This document shows positions 18,013 to 27,017 of a stretch of DNA of 64,000 bases, one piece after another (position 1 is the stretch's first letter; every line of letters begins with the position of its first letter). Source of the stretch: Rhodanobacter spathiphylli B39 (GTDB taxonomy: Bacteria > Pseudomonadota > Gammaproteobacteria > Xanthomonadales > Rhodanobacteraceae); contig NZ_AJXT01000018.1 in NCBI RefSeq assembly GCF_000264295.1, positions 51,822 through 115,821 of the forward strand, given 5' to 3'. A program made the position numbers and the translations under genes. The notes beneath the pieces were generated by a model. It searched no databases and was not told the origin of the DNA. It was given only the letters and a program-made list of their open reading frames with translations.

Positions 18013-18918
18013 TTGTCCGCCACCGCCACTCGCCGACTCGCCTTCGCCACCTCGGCCGAGCTTCCCTCGATCCAGCCTGATGACGCCGAACTCGCGCGCC
18101 GGCTGGAACAGCGCGGCGTCACGCCGGTGTCGTGCGTGTGGAACGATCCGGCGATCGACTGGGCGTCGTTCGACGCGGTGCTGATCCGCACCATCTGGGA
18201 CTACTACAAGCACCACGCCGACTTCATCGCCTGGCTGGACCGGCTCGACCGGCTCGGCGTCGCCACCTTCAACGACAGTCGCGTGCTGCGCTGGAACAGC
18301 GACAAGCGCTACCTGCTCGAGCTGGCGGCGCAAGCCGTGGCGACCATCCCGACCCGGCTCGCTGCTGCCGGCGAACTTCCGCACGTGCTGGCCTCGATGC
18401 CGGGTCAACAGGTGGTGATCAAGCCGAGCATCAGCGGCGGCGCCTGGCACACGCTGCGCGGCCGGGTCGGCGATGCGGCGTTCGCCGACGAGGTGGCGCG
18501 GCTGCCCTGCGGCATCGACTTCCTGGTGCAGCCGTTCGTGCCGGAGATCGTCAGCGCGGGCGAGTGGTCGCTGCTGTATTTCGGCGGCGAGTTCAGCCAC
18601 GCGGTGATCAAGCGTCCGGCCGCCGGCGACTATCGGGTGCAGAGCGAGTTCGGCGGCAGCGTCGAAGCGGTCCAGCCCGACGCGGCCATCCTTGCCGCGG
18701 CCGCTGCGGCGCTGGCCGCCGTCGACACGCGGAACCACGGCGAGCTGGCCTACGCCCGCGTCGACGGGGTGGTCAGCGCCGGACGGTTGCTGATCATGGA
18801 GCTGGAACTGATCGAGCCGTTCCTGTTCCTGGCCGGGCAGGCACACGCGGCCGAACGGCTGGCGCAGCACCTGGCGCAACGCCTGAACCTGCCGCCGGCG
18901 GCTGCGCAGCGGCACTGA
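18013..18918 (+). CDS. ATP-grasp domain protein, RimK/glutathione-synthase-like
   Basis: A 301-residue soluble enzyme of the ATP-grasp superfamily, which forms carboxylate-amine bonds through acyl phosphates. Visible are the LIRTIWDYY segment, the nucleotide-binding QVVIKPSISGGAWHT, the VQPFVPEI hinge, and the metal-binding ELELIEPFLFL near the C terminus. The start is a TTG at 18013, supported by GAGGTG five bases upstream; no ATG lies nearby. The substrate is unknown. It precedes dinB by 58 bases but dinB appears to have its own -10 element. Confidence 0.78.
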   Translation: MSATATRRLAFATSAELPSIQPDDAELARRLEQRGVTPVSCVWNDPAIDWASFDAVLIRTIWDYYKHHADFIAWLDRLDRLGVATFNDSRVLRWNSDKRYLLELAAQAVATIPTRLAAAGELPHVLASMPGQQVVIKPSISGGAWHTLRGRVGDAAFADEVARLPCGIDFLVQPFVPEIVSAGEWSLLYFGGEFSHAVIKRPAAGDYRVQSEFGGSVEAVQPDAAILAAAAAALAAVDTRNHGELAYARVDGVVSAGRLLIMELELIEPFLFLAGQAHAAERLAQHLAQRLNLPPAAAQRH

Positions 18919-18933
18919 AACGACGGCGCTGCG

Positions 18934-18939
18934 TACAAT
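18934..18939 (+). promoter_or_regulatory. Possible -10 element for dinB
   Basis: TACAAT, five of six matches to the sigma-70 -10 consensus, lies 38 bases before the dinB start. No clear -35 and no palindrome like the lexA operator are seen here, so SOS control of dinB is not supported by this stretch. Confidence 0.35.
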
Positions 18940-18976
18940 GGCCCCACCCCGCACGCCGTGATTCCCGCAACCCCCG

Positions 18977-20050
18977 ATGTCTTCGCCACGCAAGATCCTG
19001 CACGTCGACATGGACGCGTTCTACGCGTCGGTGGAGCAGCGCGACGATCCCTCGCTGCGCGGCAAGCCGGTGGCGGTGGCCTGGCGTGGCGCCCGCTCGG
19101 TGGTCTGCGCGGCCAGCTACGAGGCACGCGTGTTCGGCGTGCGCTCGGCGATGCCGGCGGTCAGCGCCGAACGCCTGTGCCCGCAACTGGTCTTCGTGCC
19201 GCCGGACTTCGTCCGCTACAAGGCGGTGTCGCGGCAGATCCGCGAGATCTTCGCGCGGCACACCGACCTGATCGAGCCGCTGTCGCTGGACGAGGCCTAT
19301 CTCGACGTCACTGAAACGAAAACCGGCCTGCCCTCGGCCACCGCCACGGCGGAGGCGATCCGGGCAGCGATCCGCGAGGAGACGCAACTGACCGCCTCGG
19401 CCGGCGTGGCGCCCAACAAGTTCCTGGCCAAGATCGCCTCGGACTTCCGCAAGCCCGATGGCCTGTTCGTGGTGCGTCCGCACCAGGTCGAGGCCTTCCT
19501 CGCCCCGCTGAAAGTGGGCCGCCTGCCCGGCGTGGGCAAGGTGATGGAGGCGAAGCTGGCGGCGCTGCAGATCGTCACCGTGGCCGACCTGCGGGCGCTG
19601 GCGCTGGCCGAGCTGGAACAGCGCTTCGGTCGCTGGGGCCGGCGCCTGCACGAGTTGTCGCTGGGCATCGACGAGCACCCGGTGCAGCCGGATCGTCCCA
19701 CCTTGCAGATCTCCGCCGAAGACACCTTCGAGCACGACCTCACCCTGGACGATCTCGAACCGCACATCCGCCAGCTCGCCGCCAAGGCCTGGGCCGGCTA
19801 CCAGCGCGAGCGCGAACGGGTGGCGCGCACCGTGGTGCTGAAACTGAAGACCTCCGACTTCCGTACCCTGACCCGCAGCCTCACGCCATCCACCCGACCG
19901 CTGTCCGCCGACGAACTGGGCGACATCGCCTGCGCCCTGCGCGAGCGGGTCGAACGCCCGGCCGACAGCCGCTACCGGCTGGTCGGCGTGGGCCTGTCCG
20001 GCTTCGTCGACCGCGACAGCTACCAGGCCCAGTCCGACCTGTTTGCCTGA
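18977..20050 (+). CDS. dinB: DNA polymerase IV
   Basis: A Y-family translesion polymerase of 357 residues. Catalytic carboxylates are in place: Asp11 in HVDMDAFYASVEQ and Asp105-Glu106 in SLDEAYLDV. Helix-hairpin-helix region LPGVGKVMEAKL and the little-finger domain follow. The very C terminus is SYQAQSDLFA; QSDLF fits a beta-clamp binding motif. Together with the lexA-imuAB-dnaE2 operon this window carries two separate translesion systems. It is convergent with the next gene, with only four bases between stop codons. Confidence 0.95.
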   Translation: MSSPRKILHVDMDAFYASVEQRDDPSLRGKPVAVAWRGARSVVCAASYEARVFGVRSAMPAVSAERLCPQLVFVPPDFVRYKAVSRQIREIFARHTDLIEPLSLDEAYLDVTETKTGLPSATATAEAIRAAIREETQLTASAGVAPNKFLAKIASDFRKPDGLFVVRPHQVEAFLAPLKVGRLPGVGKVMEAKLAALQIVTVADLRALALAELEQRFGRWGRRLHELSLGIDEHPVQPDRPTLQISAEDTFEHDLTLDDLEPHIRQLAAKAWAGYQRERERVARTVVLKLKTSDFRTLTRSLTPSTRPLSADELGDIACALRERVERPADSRYRLVGVGLSGFVDRDSYQAQSDLFA

Positions 20051-20054
20051 CCGC

Positions 20055-20705
20055 TCACTGCGCGTAGCGGCGCAGGCGGTCCGCCCGCGAATCGGCCTTC
20101 TTTACGTCCATGCGCAGGCTTTCCGGCATGGCGAAGGTGTCGTCGGGAATCTTCGCGAAGCCGACCGCGGTGGCTTCCATGCGGTGGGTCTGGCCGGCGC
20201 TGTCCTTCGCCTCGAAGGCCAGCAGCAGGCCGTATTCGGCATCGATCCAGAACACGCCGCTGTCGCTGCCGCCGGGCCCGGCATGGCCGGCGTGGCGGTA
20301 GCGCCAGCCGTGCGCCGGGCGACCGGCGATGCGGCGACTTTCCACCGCCGCGCAGGCAAAACCGAGATCCCAGCACGGCCTGGCCACGTCGAGCCGGGTG
20401 ATCGCGCCGATCCGCACATGGTCGGCCGGCAAGGCCCGCCGCGACGTGGACATCAGCAGCCACGCATGATCGCCACCGCGCAGGATGCGGCCGCGACGGC
20501 CTGCGCCCGCGTCGAAGTCCACCCGCGTCTTGTCGCCCTTGATCCAGATCGTTTCGGCGGCGACCCCATCGTGCCCGGCCAGCGTGCGGATGCCGCTGCC
20601 TTGCAGCACCGCGTCGATCTTCACGTCGGGCAGCTCGGCCGCGTGCAGGGCGGATGCCGGCAGCGCGAGCACGGCCCACGCCATGACGATCAGGCATCGC
20701 TTCAC
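20055..20705 (-). CDS. Exported protein of unknown function at the end of the Tad operon
   Basis: A 216-residue secreted protein with a signal peptide ending SALHAAE. The start is a GTG at 20705, overlapping the stop of the upstream TadE-like gene as GTGA. The mature part is rich in short beta-like segments (GDKTRVDFDAGAGRRGRIL, SGVFWIDAEYGLLLAFEAKD), reminiscent of DUF4412 or LolA-like periplasmic proteins, but I cannot name a family confidently. Coupled translation suggests it belongs to the pilus operon. Confidence 0.65.
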   Translation of the reverse strand: MKRCLIVMAWAVLALPASALHAAELPDVKIDAVLQGSGIRTLAGHDGVAAETIWIKGDKTRVDFDAGAGRRGRILRGGDHAWLLMSTSRRALPADHVRIGAITRLDVARPCWDLGFACAAVESRRIAGRPAHGWRYRHAGHAGPGGSDSGVFWIDAEYGLLLAFEAKDSAGQTHRMEATAVGFAKIPDDTFAMPESLRMDVKKADSRADRLRRYAQ

Positions 20706-21358
20706 GGCAGCACGCCCGCGTCGCGGATCGGCGTCTGCATGCGCACCATAGCCTGGCTCACGATCGGCAGGCGACCGCTTTCCAGCATGGCGATTTCCCG
20801 GGCGCTCAGGCCCTGGTAGAACGACTCGCGGAAGATCGCGATCACCAGCTTGTCGATCACCGGCACGATCATCTTGTAGCCGTACACCACGCGGATCTTC
20901 AACACGTTCGCGTCCTGCACGGTGAGCCCGCTGCGGCTGCCGGGGGACTTCGCGCGAAATGCCAGGCTGTCGTTGGGAATCGCCTCGACGCCGTCGAACT
21001 GCCGCTCCTTCCAGTCGGCGAAGGCGGCCTTCGTCGGACTGATCACCCTGATCTCGCTGACCAGCGGATTGCTGGCGGCGACGAAAGCCTCGGCATACGC
21101 CCTGGTCGCCTCGCCGTTGCCGACCTTGTGCGCGTACAGCGGCATCAGGCCGCGCGCCAGGCCGACCCGCATCGCGCTCATCTTGGCATTGTGGGTGGCG
21201 CCGTTGCGGGCGGCTTCCAGCGCGGCGTAGTCGACCGTGGTCTTGACCCGGTAGAACAGGATTGCCTGCAGGATGCCCAGCAGGAACACGCCGAACACCA
21301 CGATCACCACGCAGGTCTCGACCACGGCCTGGCCGCGTTGGCGCCCGCCCAGGTTCAT
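20702..21358 (-). CDS. TadE-like pilus assembly protein
   Basis: A 218-residue membrane protein with a class III (type IV prepilin-like) signal: RQRGQAVVETCVVIVVFGVF, where cleavage is expected after Gly and Glu is at +5. One hydrophobic segment is followed by a large periplasmic domain. This is the TadE/TadF minor-pseudopilin pattern. It overlaps the TadD-like gene upstream (ATGA) and the exported protein gene downstream (GTGA). A prepilin peptidase must process it; none is encoded in the window. Confidence 0.8.
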   Translation of the reverse strand: MNLGGRQRGQAVVETCVVIVVFGVFLLGILQAILFYRVKTTVDYAALEAARNGATHNAKMSAMRVGLARGLMPLYAHKVGNGEATRAYAEAFVAASNPLVSEIRVISPTKAAFADWKERQFDGVEAIPNDSLAFRAKSPGSRSGLTVQDANVLKIRVVYGYKMIVPVIDKLVIAIFRESFYQGLSAREIAMLESGRLPIVSQAMVRMQTPIRDAGVLP

Positions 21359-21867
21359 GGCCGCCGTCCGGCAGCGGGTGGCGGTGGCGCCGAGGCGGAG
21401 GATGCCGGCGTGTCCGGCGCGGCAGCACCGAGCGCGGCAATGCCATGCGCCATCGCCGCGCTGTCCCGCTGCAGTCCGGCGTCGATGCCGGCCGCATGCT
21501 GCGCGCCCTGCGCAAACGCGGCCTCGGCCTGGCGCAGCCGCACGATGCCCAGGTTGTGCCACGCCTTGGCGTGGCCGGGCTCGATGCGCAGCACGTGCTG
21601 GTAAGCGTCGACCGCGTCGTCGGGACGCTGCAACCGCACGTAGACATTGCCGAGGCGAAACCAGAAGTCCGCGTTCTGCGGCAGCTGCTGCACCAGCGCC
21701 TGGTAGTCGGCCAGTGCCTGTTCGGGATGGCCGCCGCGGTACGCCTGTTCGGCCCGCTGCTGCCGGGCGACCGTCTTGACCAGACGCTGCGTGGGTGACG
21801 CGGCGCAGCCAGCCAGCGCCAGCAGCATGACCACGCATGCGATGCGGATTTTCAGTGTGCCTGCCAT
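21355..21867 (-). CDS. TadD-like TPR lipoprotein
   Basis: A 170-residue lipoprotein: signal peptide with lipobox LAGC, then two to three tetratricopeptide repeats (AEQAYRGGHPEQALADYQAL, ADFWFRLGNVYVRLQRPDDA, AKAWHNLGIVRLRQAEAAF) and an Ala/Pro-rich tail. In Tad systems, TadD is a TPR lipoprotein that helps the outer-membrane secretin assemble. The start at 21867 lies 16 bases inside the DUF192 gene and the stop overlaps the TadE-like start. The short length suggests a reduced TadD. Confidence 0.75.
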   Translation of the reverse strand: MAGTLKIRIACVVMLLALAGCAASPTQRLVKTVARQQRAEQAYRGGHPEQALADYQALVQQLPQNADFWFRLGNVYVRLQRPDDAVDAYQHVLRIEPGHAKAWHNLGIVRLRQAEAAFAQGAQHAAGIDAGLQRDSAAMAHGIAALGAAAPDTPASSASAPPPPAAGRRP

Positions 21868-22205
21868 GTCCACTCCTCGCCGCGTGCGGGCGAAAGCGCG
21901 GCGATGCCGCCCGGCGCCAGCTCCACCGTCTGCCACGCGTCGGAGCGCAGGCAGGTGTGCCAGGGCGGCAGGCTCTCGCAGCACTCCAGCACGCGCCCGT
22001 CCCGGTCCAGGAAAACGATGTCCAGCGGATAGCCCATGCCGAACGTGTGCACGCCGCCGCAGGGCGTGAGCCACAGCGCCTGCGCCGCGCCGCCGTACAA
22101 GGGCGGGCGCCCCAGCAGGCCGCGCAGGCGGCTCCATGGACGATCGGCGCGCCACGCCTGCGGCACGATCGGCTGGCCATCACGAAGAATCACGCCCGAT
22201 TTCAA
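21852..22205 (-). CDS. DUF192 family protein
   Basis: A 117-residue protein with the DUF192 signature: RLRGLLGRPPL, the central TPCGGVHTFGMGYPLDIVFLD and RVLECCESLPPW. DUF192 proteins are small beta-barrel domains of unknown function, often exported; this one has no signal peptide. The start is taken as TTG at 22205 because it overlaps the tadC stop as TTGA, matching the tight coupling throughout the operon. Its position between tadC and tadD-like genes suggests a role in pilus assembly, which is inference only. Confidence 0.72.
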   Translation of the reverse strand: MKSGVILRDGQPIVPQAWRADRPWSRLRGLLGRPPLYGGAAQALWLTPCGGVHTFGMGYPLDIVFLDRDGRVLECCESLPPWHTCLRSDAWQTVELAPGGIAALSPARGEEWTWQAH

Positions 22206-23092
22206 AAGATGCCCTCCTGGCGCATGCGCAGGTAGATGAAGTAGCCCAGCACCAGGAAGATCAGCGGGAAGAAGAACAGCACCAGTGGCAGCATCATCTT
22301 CACCGGCGCCTCCAGCGCGAGTTTCTCGGCGCGCAGGAAACGCTCCTCGCGGCGCTGCCCGGCCTGCGCCCGCAGCGCGGCGCCCAGGCTGGCGCCGACC
22401 CGGTCGGCCTGGATCAGGGTGCCGGTGAAGCTGGAGATCTGCGACATCTCCATCCGTTCGGACATCCGCTTCAGCGCCTCGGCGCGGGGCAGACCCGAAC
22501 GGATGTCGCGCAGCAGGCGAGTGAACTCCTGCCGCAGCGGACCGGCCGGGCCCTTCTGCGTGGCCTGCTCGATGCCGCCGGTGATGTTCAGCCCCGCCTC
22601 CACCGCCATGGTGATGAAGTCCAGGTACACCGGCAGGTCCTTGATCACCAGGCGGCGGCGCTTGCTGCGCCGCTCGCCCAGCCACAGGCTCGGGTAGAAC
22701 CAGCCGGCAGTGGCGCCGAACAGCATCGCCGTACCGTAGAGCAGGTAGCCGTGCCGGTCGAGCATGCCCAGCAGCAGCCAGAAGAACGCCGCCACGAGGC
22801 CGGCACCCACCACGCGCAATCCGTACAGCTGTTCCGGGCTCAACACGAAATCCTGGCCCGCGGTCTGCAGTTGCCGGTGCGCCTGTTCCAGCTTGTCCGC
22901 GCCCAGCTTCGGCGCCAGCACGTGGGTGGCGGCGTTGACCAGCGGCCAGATCAGGCGCAGCCCGAACGGCAGCGGGTCCTGGAAATTGCGGTCGGCCACG
23001 GGCACTTCGCGCAGCAGCCCGTAGATGCCCCAGAAGGCGAAGCCGACGCCACCGCCGATGGCCACCGCGAGCAGGATGACGACCGGGCTCAT
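22202..23092 (-). CDS. tadC: TadC, type II secretion F-domain platform protein
   Basis: A 296-residue inner-membrane platform protein of the Tad pilus machine. The N-terminal and middle membrane spans flank a T2SSF domain with DLPVYLDFITMAVEAGLNITGGIEQA, the usual cytoplasmic four-helix region, and two C-terminal spans (MMLPLVLFFFPLIFLVLGYF). It follows tadB with an ATGA overlap at 23089-23092. TadB and TadC form the membrane platform driven by the CpaF ATPase. Confidence 0.9.
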   Translation of the reverse strand: MSPVVILLAVAIGGGVGFAFWGIYGLLREVPVADRNFQDPLPFGLRLIWPLVNAATHVLAPKLGADKLEQAHRQLQTAGQDFVLSPEQLYGLRVVGAGLVAAFFWLLLGMLDRHGYLLYGTAMLFGATAGWFYPSLWLGERRSKRRRLVIKDLPVYLDFITMAVEAGLNITGGIEQATQKGPAGPLRQEFTRLLRDIRSGLPRAEALKRMSERMEMSQISSFTGTLIQADRVGASLGAALRAQAGQRREERFLRAEKLALEAPVKMMLPLVLFFFPLIFLVLGYFIYLRMRQEGIF

Positions 23093-23937
23093 ATGTCGAT
23101 GCTCGTGATCTTGCGGCACATGCGATAGCCCAGGTACTCCATCACCGCGGCCACCGCGATCACCGCCCAGCCCACGTAGGAGTGGTACATCTCGTGCATC
23201 GTGTCGGGGTAGGCGAAGCTGAGGAAGCCGATCAGGCCGACCGGCATCATCGCCATCACGATGCCTTGCAGGCGGCCCTGGGCGGTCAGCGAATTCACCT
23301 TGCCTTCCATGATCAGCCGCCGCCGCAGCGTGTCGGCCAGCGAGGCCATGCTCTCGGCCAGGTTGCCGCCCACCTCGCGGGAAATGCCCACGGCGGAGAC
23401 GAACAGGGTCACGTCCTGGATCGGCACGCGGTCGTTGAAATGTTCCAGCGCCTCTTCCAGCTTCACGCCCATGCGCTGCTCGCGCAGCAGCAGCGCGAAC
23501 TCCTGCGCCAGCGGCGGCTCGACGTCGCGCGCCAGGCTTTCCAGCGCCGGGGTGAAACCCAGCCCCGCGCGCATGCTGCCGGCCACCATCATCAGCCCGT
23601 CCGGCAGCTGTTGCTGGATCTGGTTGATGCGTCGCTGGCGCAGCCATCGGTAGATCTTCTTCGGCAGCACCAGGATCAGCACCAGGGTCACGATGGCCAG
23701 CAGCGGGTTGCCACTGAGGAACCACACCAGCAGCGGCACCAGCACCATCGCCACGGCGTTGAGGCGGAACAGGTTCCGCTCGTCCATGAACATGAACATG
23801 TCGGCGAGATTGAAACGCGCCTGCTCGGTGAACGCTTCCTGGTAGCGCCCCCAGAACACCGTCGAGCTGCGCGCCGCCAGGTAGCCGATCGCGGCGACGG
23901 CGAGAAACACCACGATCGCGACGGGAAGCAGGCTCAT
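23089..23937 (-). CDS. tadB: TadB, type II secretion F-domain platform protein
   Basis: A 282-residue membrane protein with an N-terminal anchor, a paired central span (residues 60-95), and a T2SSF domain marked by QLPDGLMMVAGSMRAGLGF and ISREVGGNLAESMASLADTLRRR. It overlaps the cpaF stop by four bases and tadC by four bases. The protein ends SIDI after a last membrane span. It pairs with TadC as the inner-membrane core. Confidence 0.9.
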   Translation of the reverse strand: MSLLPVAIVVFLAVAAIGYLAARSSTVFWGRYQEAFTEQARFNLADMFMFMDERNLFRLNAVAMVLVPLLVWFLSGNPLLAIVTLVLILVLPKKIYRWLRQRRINQIQQQLPDGLMMVAGSMRAGLGFTPALESLARDVEPPLAQEFALLLREQRMGVKLEEALEHFNDRVPIQDVTLFVSAVGISREVGGNLAESMASLADTLRRRLIMEGKVNSLTAQGRLQGIVMAMMPVGLIGFLSFAYPDTMHEMYHSYVGWAVIAVAAVMEYLGYRMCRKITSIDI

Positions 23938-25652
23938 GCGCGATCGTCCTCGTGGATCTTGAAGATCGACAGGTCGACCGGCACCCCGCGATCGGCCAGC
24001 TCCTCGTAGAACTCCGGCACCGCGCCGGTGGCCGCGTACTCGCCGCGGACCTTGCCGCCGGGGCCGCCCTGGTCGCGGGCGCGGAAGGTGAACAGGTCCT
24101 GCGCCTGGATGGTGCCGCTCTCGATGCCGGTGATCTCCGAGATGTGGGTGATCTTGCGCGAGCCGCAGGGGAAGCGGCGCTGGTGGATGATCAGGTCGAT
24201 CGCCGAGGCGATCTGCTCGCGCACCACGGTCATCGGCAGGTCCATGCCCGACATCATCACCATCACCTCCAGGCGCGACAGCGCATCGCGGGGCGAGTTG
24301 GCGTGCGCGGTGGTCAGCGAACCCTCGTGGCCGGTGTTCATCGCCTGCAGCATGTCCAGCGCCTCGCCGCCGCGGCACTCGCCCACCACGATCCGGTCCG
24401 GGCGCATGCGCAGCGAGTTGCGCACCAGGTCGCGGATGGTGATCAGCCCCTTGCCCTCGAGGTTGGCCGGACGCGCCTCCATCGCCACCAGGTTGGGCTG
24501 GCTCAGCCTGAGCTCGGCCGCATCCTCGATGGTGACGATGCGCTCGTGGTCGGGGATGAAGTTGGAAAGAATGTTGAGCAACGTGGTCTTGCCCGAGCCG
24601 GTGCCCCCGGTGACCACGATGTTCCTGCGCTCGCGCACCGCCACCTGCATGAACTCCAGCATCTGCCGGTTGACCGAGCCGTACTGCAGCAGGTCGTCGC
24701 CGCTGAGCTTGCGCTTGCTGAACTTGCGGATGCTCAGGCTGGGCCCGCGCAGCGCCACCGGCGGGATCACCGCATTGACGCGCGAGCCGTCGGCCAGGCG
24801 CGCATCAACCATCGGCGAGCTCTCGTCGATGCGCCGGCCCAGCGGCGCCACGATGCGCTCGATCGCCGCCAGCACCGCCTTGTCGCTGGTGAAGATCACC
24901 TCGGACTTCTCGATCCGGCCCGCACGTTCGATGTAGATGTCGTCCGAGCAGTTGACCATCACCTCGGTGACCGTCTCGTCCGCCAGCAGGTCCTCCAGCG
25001 GCCCCAGTCCGATCGCCTCGTCCAGCACCTGCTTGGCGAGCCGGCGGCGGTTGATCGTGCGCGGCAGTTCGTCGGCAAACTCGCGCTCGATGATTTCCTC
25101 GATCAGCGACGAGGTCTTCTGGCGCAGGTCGTCGTCCGTCATGCCGCGCACGTCGACCCGGCGCAGGTCCATCTGCCGCACCAGCGACTGGTGCACGCGG
25201 GTGCGCCAGGCCAGCATGTCGGCCGATGGCTGCAGCGTCGCGGGAAGGCCGGTCACCGGCGCGGCCGGCGGTTCGACGGCCGGCGGCGAAGCGACCGGGT
25301 CCAGATGGACCGGCGCGTTGGCGGCGCGCTGCGGCACCCTCACCGGCGCGGCCTCGTCCTGGTCGACCAGCACGCGCAGCCGGTACGAACCGATGATGAC
25401 GATGTCCTCGCGCCGCAGCGGGCCGTGCTCGCGCTGCACCCGGGCCCCGTTGATCACCACCGGCGCGCGGCCGCCCAGCACCTCGATGAACACGCCGCCC
25501 TTGCGCACGCTCAACATCGCGTGCTCGCGGCCGATGTTCCAGCCCTGCAGGACCACCAGGTTGTCCTCGCCGCGGCCGATGCCGCAGGCGTTGTGCAGGC
25601 AGCGCACCTGGCGCGGGTCGCGGTTGGCGGTTTCGATCAGCACTTCGAACAT
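23934..25652 (-). CDS. cpaF: FHA-domain CpaF/TadA secretion ATPase
   Basis: A 572-residue hexameric ATPase that powers Flp pilus assembly, with an extra N-terminal forkhead-associated domain. FHA (about residues 20-100) shows the core GIGRGEDN and the GREH motif; a Pro/Ala-rich linker (100-145) follows. The VirB11-type ATPase has Walker A GGTGSGKTT (residues 349-357), the Asp/Glu box TIEDAAELRL, the Walker B region RIVVGECRGGEALDML and a histidine box SLTTAHANSP. FHA domains bind phosphothreonine, so assembly may be controlled by a Ser/Thr kinase, but none is in this window. The fusion is clear in one uninterrupted frame. Confidence 0.93.
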   Translation of the reverse strand: MFEVLIETANRDPRQVRCLHNACGIGRGEDNLVVLQGWNIGREHAMLSVRKGGVFIEVLGGRAPVVINGARVQREHGPLRREDIVIIGSYRLRVLVDQDEAAPVRVPQRAANAPVHLDPVASPPAVEPPAAPVTGLPATLQPSADMLAWRTRVHQSLVRQMDLRRVDVRGMTDDDLRQKTSSLIEEIIEREFADELPRTINRRRLAKQVLDEAIGLGPLEDLLADETVTEVMVNCSDDIYIERAGRIEKSEVIFTSDKAVLAAIERIVAPLGRRIDESSPMVDARLADGSRVNAVIPPVALRGPSLSIRKFSKRKLSGDDLLQYGSVNRQMLEFMQVAVRERRNIVVTGGTGSGKTTLLNILSNFIPDHERIVTIEDAAELRLSQPNLVAMEARPANLEGKGLITIRDLVRNSLRMRPDRIVVGECRGGEALDMLQAMNTGHEGSLTTAHANSPRDALSRLEVMVMMSGMDLPMTVVREQIASAIDLIIHQRRFPCGSRKITHISEITGIESGTIQAQDLFTFRARDQGGPGGKVRGEYAATGAVPEFYEELADRGVPVDLSIFKIHEDDRA

Positions 25653-25662
25653 GGCTTCACCT

Positions 25663-27015
25663 TCAATCCACGATGTCCTTGCCGGCGACCTTGCGGAAGT
25701 CGTCGCGCAGGCGGTCGCTCTTCTCGATCAGTTCGCGGTTCTCCGGCGAGTCGGGGGTGATCACGATCGGCGTCACGAAGATCACCAGGTCGGTGCGATT
25801 GCGCTGGAAGTCGCGCGAGCGGAACAGCGCGCCCAGCACCGGGATGTCGCCCAGCCCGGGCACCTTGTCGAAGGTCTTCGAGGCGCTGGCGTCGACCAGG
25901 CCCGAGATCACGATGGTGTCGCCCTCGTGCACGTTGAGCTGGGCGCTGGCGCGACGGGTGATGAAGCCGGGGTAGCCCTGCACGTTGACGCTGGGATCGA
26001 TCTTGCTGATCTCGGTCTCGATGTCGGTGGAGATGTCGCCCTTGCTGTTGACCACCGGCGCGATGTGCAGCTTGATGCCGTACTGCTTGTACTCGACCGT
26101 CGTCTCGCCCAGGCCCTGGCTGATCGGGATCGGCACCTCGCCGCCGACCAGGAAGTCGGCGACGCCGCCGCTGCGGGCGGACAGCTGCGGCGCGGCGAGT
26201 TCCCACGCGTTGCCGTCCTGCATCATCAGATTGATCTGCGAGGCGATCGAGGTGGCGATGCCGAAATACGACGGCGTGCCGGGCACCCGCAGCGGCAGGT
26301 TGGCCGGGCCACCGTCGGCGCCGATGCCGGCAAAGCCCTGCGGGGTCATCCGGTAGTACGGATTGGTGACCCAGTCATGCACCAGCCCGCCGCCGGGGCC
26401 GGCGATCATGCTGTCCCACTTGATGCCGAGCTGGTTGATCGCCTTCTTGTCGAATTCCATGATGCGCACGCGCATCATCACGGTGGGCTTCATCTCCACC
26501 GCGTTGGCGCTGGTGAAGTCGAGCACCTGCGGGTAGATCTTCCTGATCGCCGCGATGTGCGCCATGTCCGCCTGCGAGAGGTCGCTGCCGGTCAGCACCA
26601 CGTTGCCGCCCACGGTGGCGACCGAGACCGCGCTGTCCTCGCCCAGCAGGCGCTCGACCATCCCCGCCGCTTCCGCGCTGTTGCCCACCACCACGTGCAC
26701 GCTGACGCTGCGCTGGCTGCCGTCGGCCATCCACAGCTGCACCGAGGTGTCGCCGGGCTGGTTCGCGATCAGCACCAGCTCGCGGCTGCCGATCGCCTTG
26801 ACCTGCAGCAACTTGCCGTCGCCCACCGCGACCCGCTTGAGCGGGCCGGGCGCGCTCTGCACCAGCGCCTGTCCCGCATACATGCTGAGCGAATCGCCGA
26901 TCACCGGGGAGGTCGCGCGCGCCTCGCGCAACGGCAGCGCGAGCGCCGCGGCGCACAGCGCCAGCCATGCCAGAAAGGTCGCCGTCGCCCGGCCGGAATG
27001 TTTGCCTGCTTCCAT
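25663..27015 (-). CDS. cpaC: CpaC/RcpA-type secretin
   Basis: The outer-membrane channel of the Tad pilus, about 450 residues with a signal peptide ending EARAT. The N-terminal domain has repeated beta motifs (VLIANQPGDTSVQLWMADG, VLTGSDLSQAD); the C-terminal secretin domain includes VGGEVPIPI, VVISGLVDASASKTFDKVPG and the RNRTDLVIFVTPIVI motif. ATG 27015 is used; an in-frame TTG at 27021 would overlap the cpaB stop as TTGA and is equally possible. Eleven bases separate it from cpaF. Confidence 0.92.
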   Translation of the reverse strand: MEAGKHSGRATATFLAWLALCAAALALPLREARATSPVIGDSLSMYAGQALVQSAPGPLKRVAVGDGKLLQVKAIGSRELVLIANQPGDTSVQLWMADGSQRSVSVHVVVGNSAEAAGMVERLLGEDSAVSVATVGGNVVLTGSDLSQADMAHIAAIRKIYPQVLDFTSANAVEMKPTVMMRVRIMEFDKKAINQLGIKWDSMIAGPGGGLVHDWVTNPYYRMTPQGFAGIGADGGPANLPLRVPGTPSYFGIATSIASQINLMMQDGNAWELAAPQLSARSGGVADFLVGGEVPIPISQGLGETTVEYKQYGIKLHIAPVVNSKGDISTDIETEISKIDPSVNVQGYPGFITRRASAQLNVHEGDTIVISGLVDASASKTFDKVPGLGDIPVLGALFRSRDFQRNRTDLVIFVTPIVITPDSPENRELIEKSDRLRDDFRKVAGKDIVD

Positions 27016-27017
27016 GT

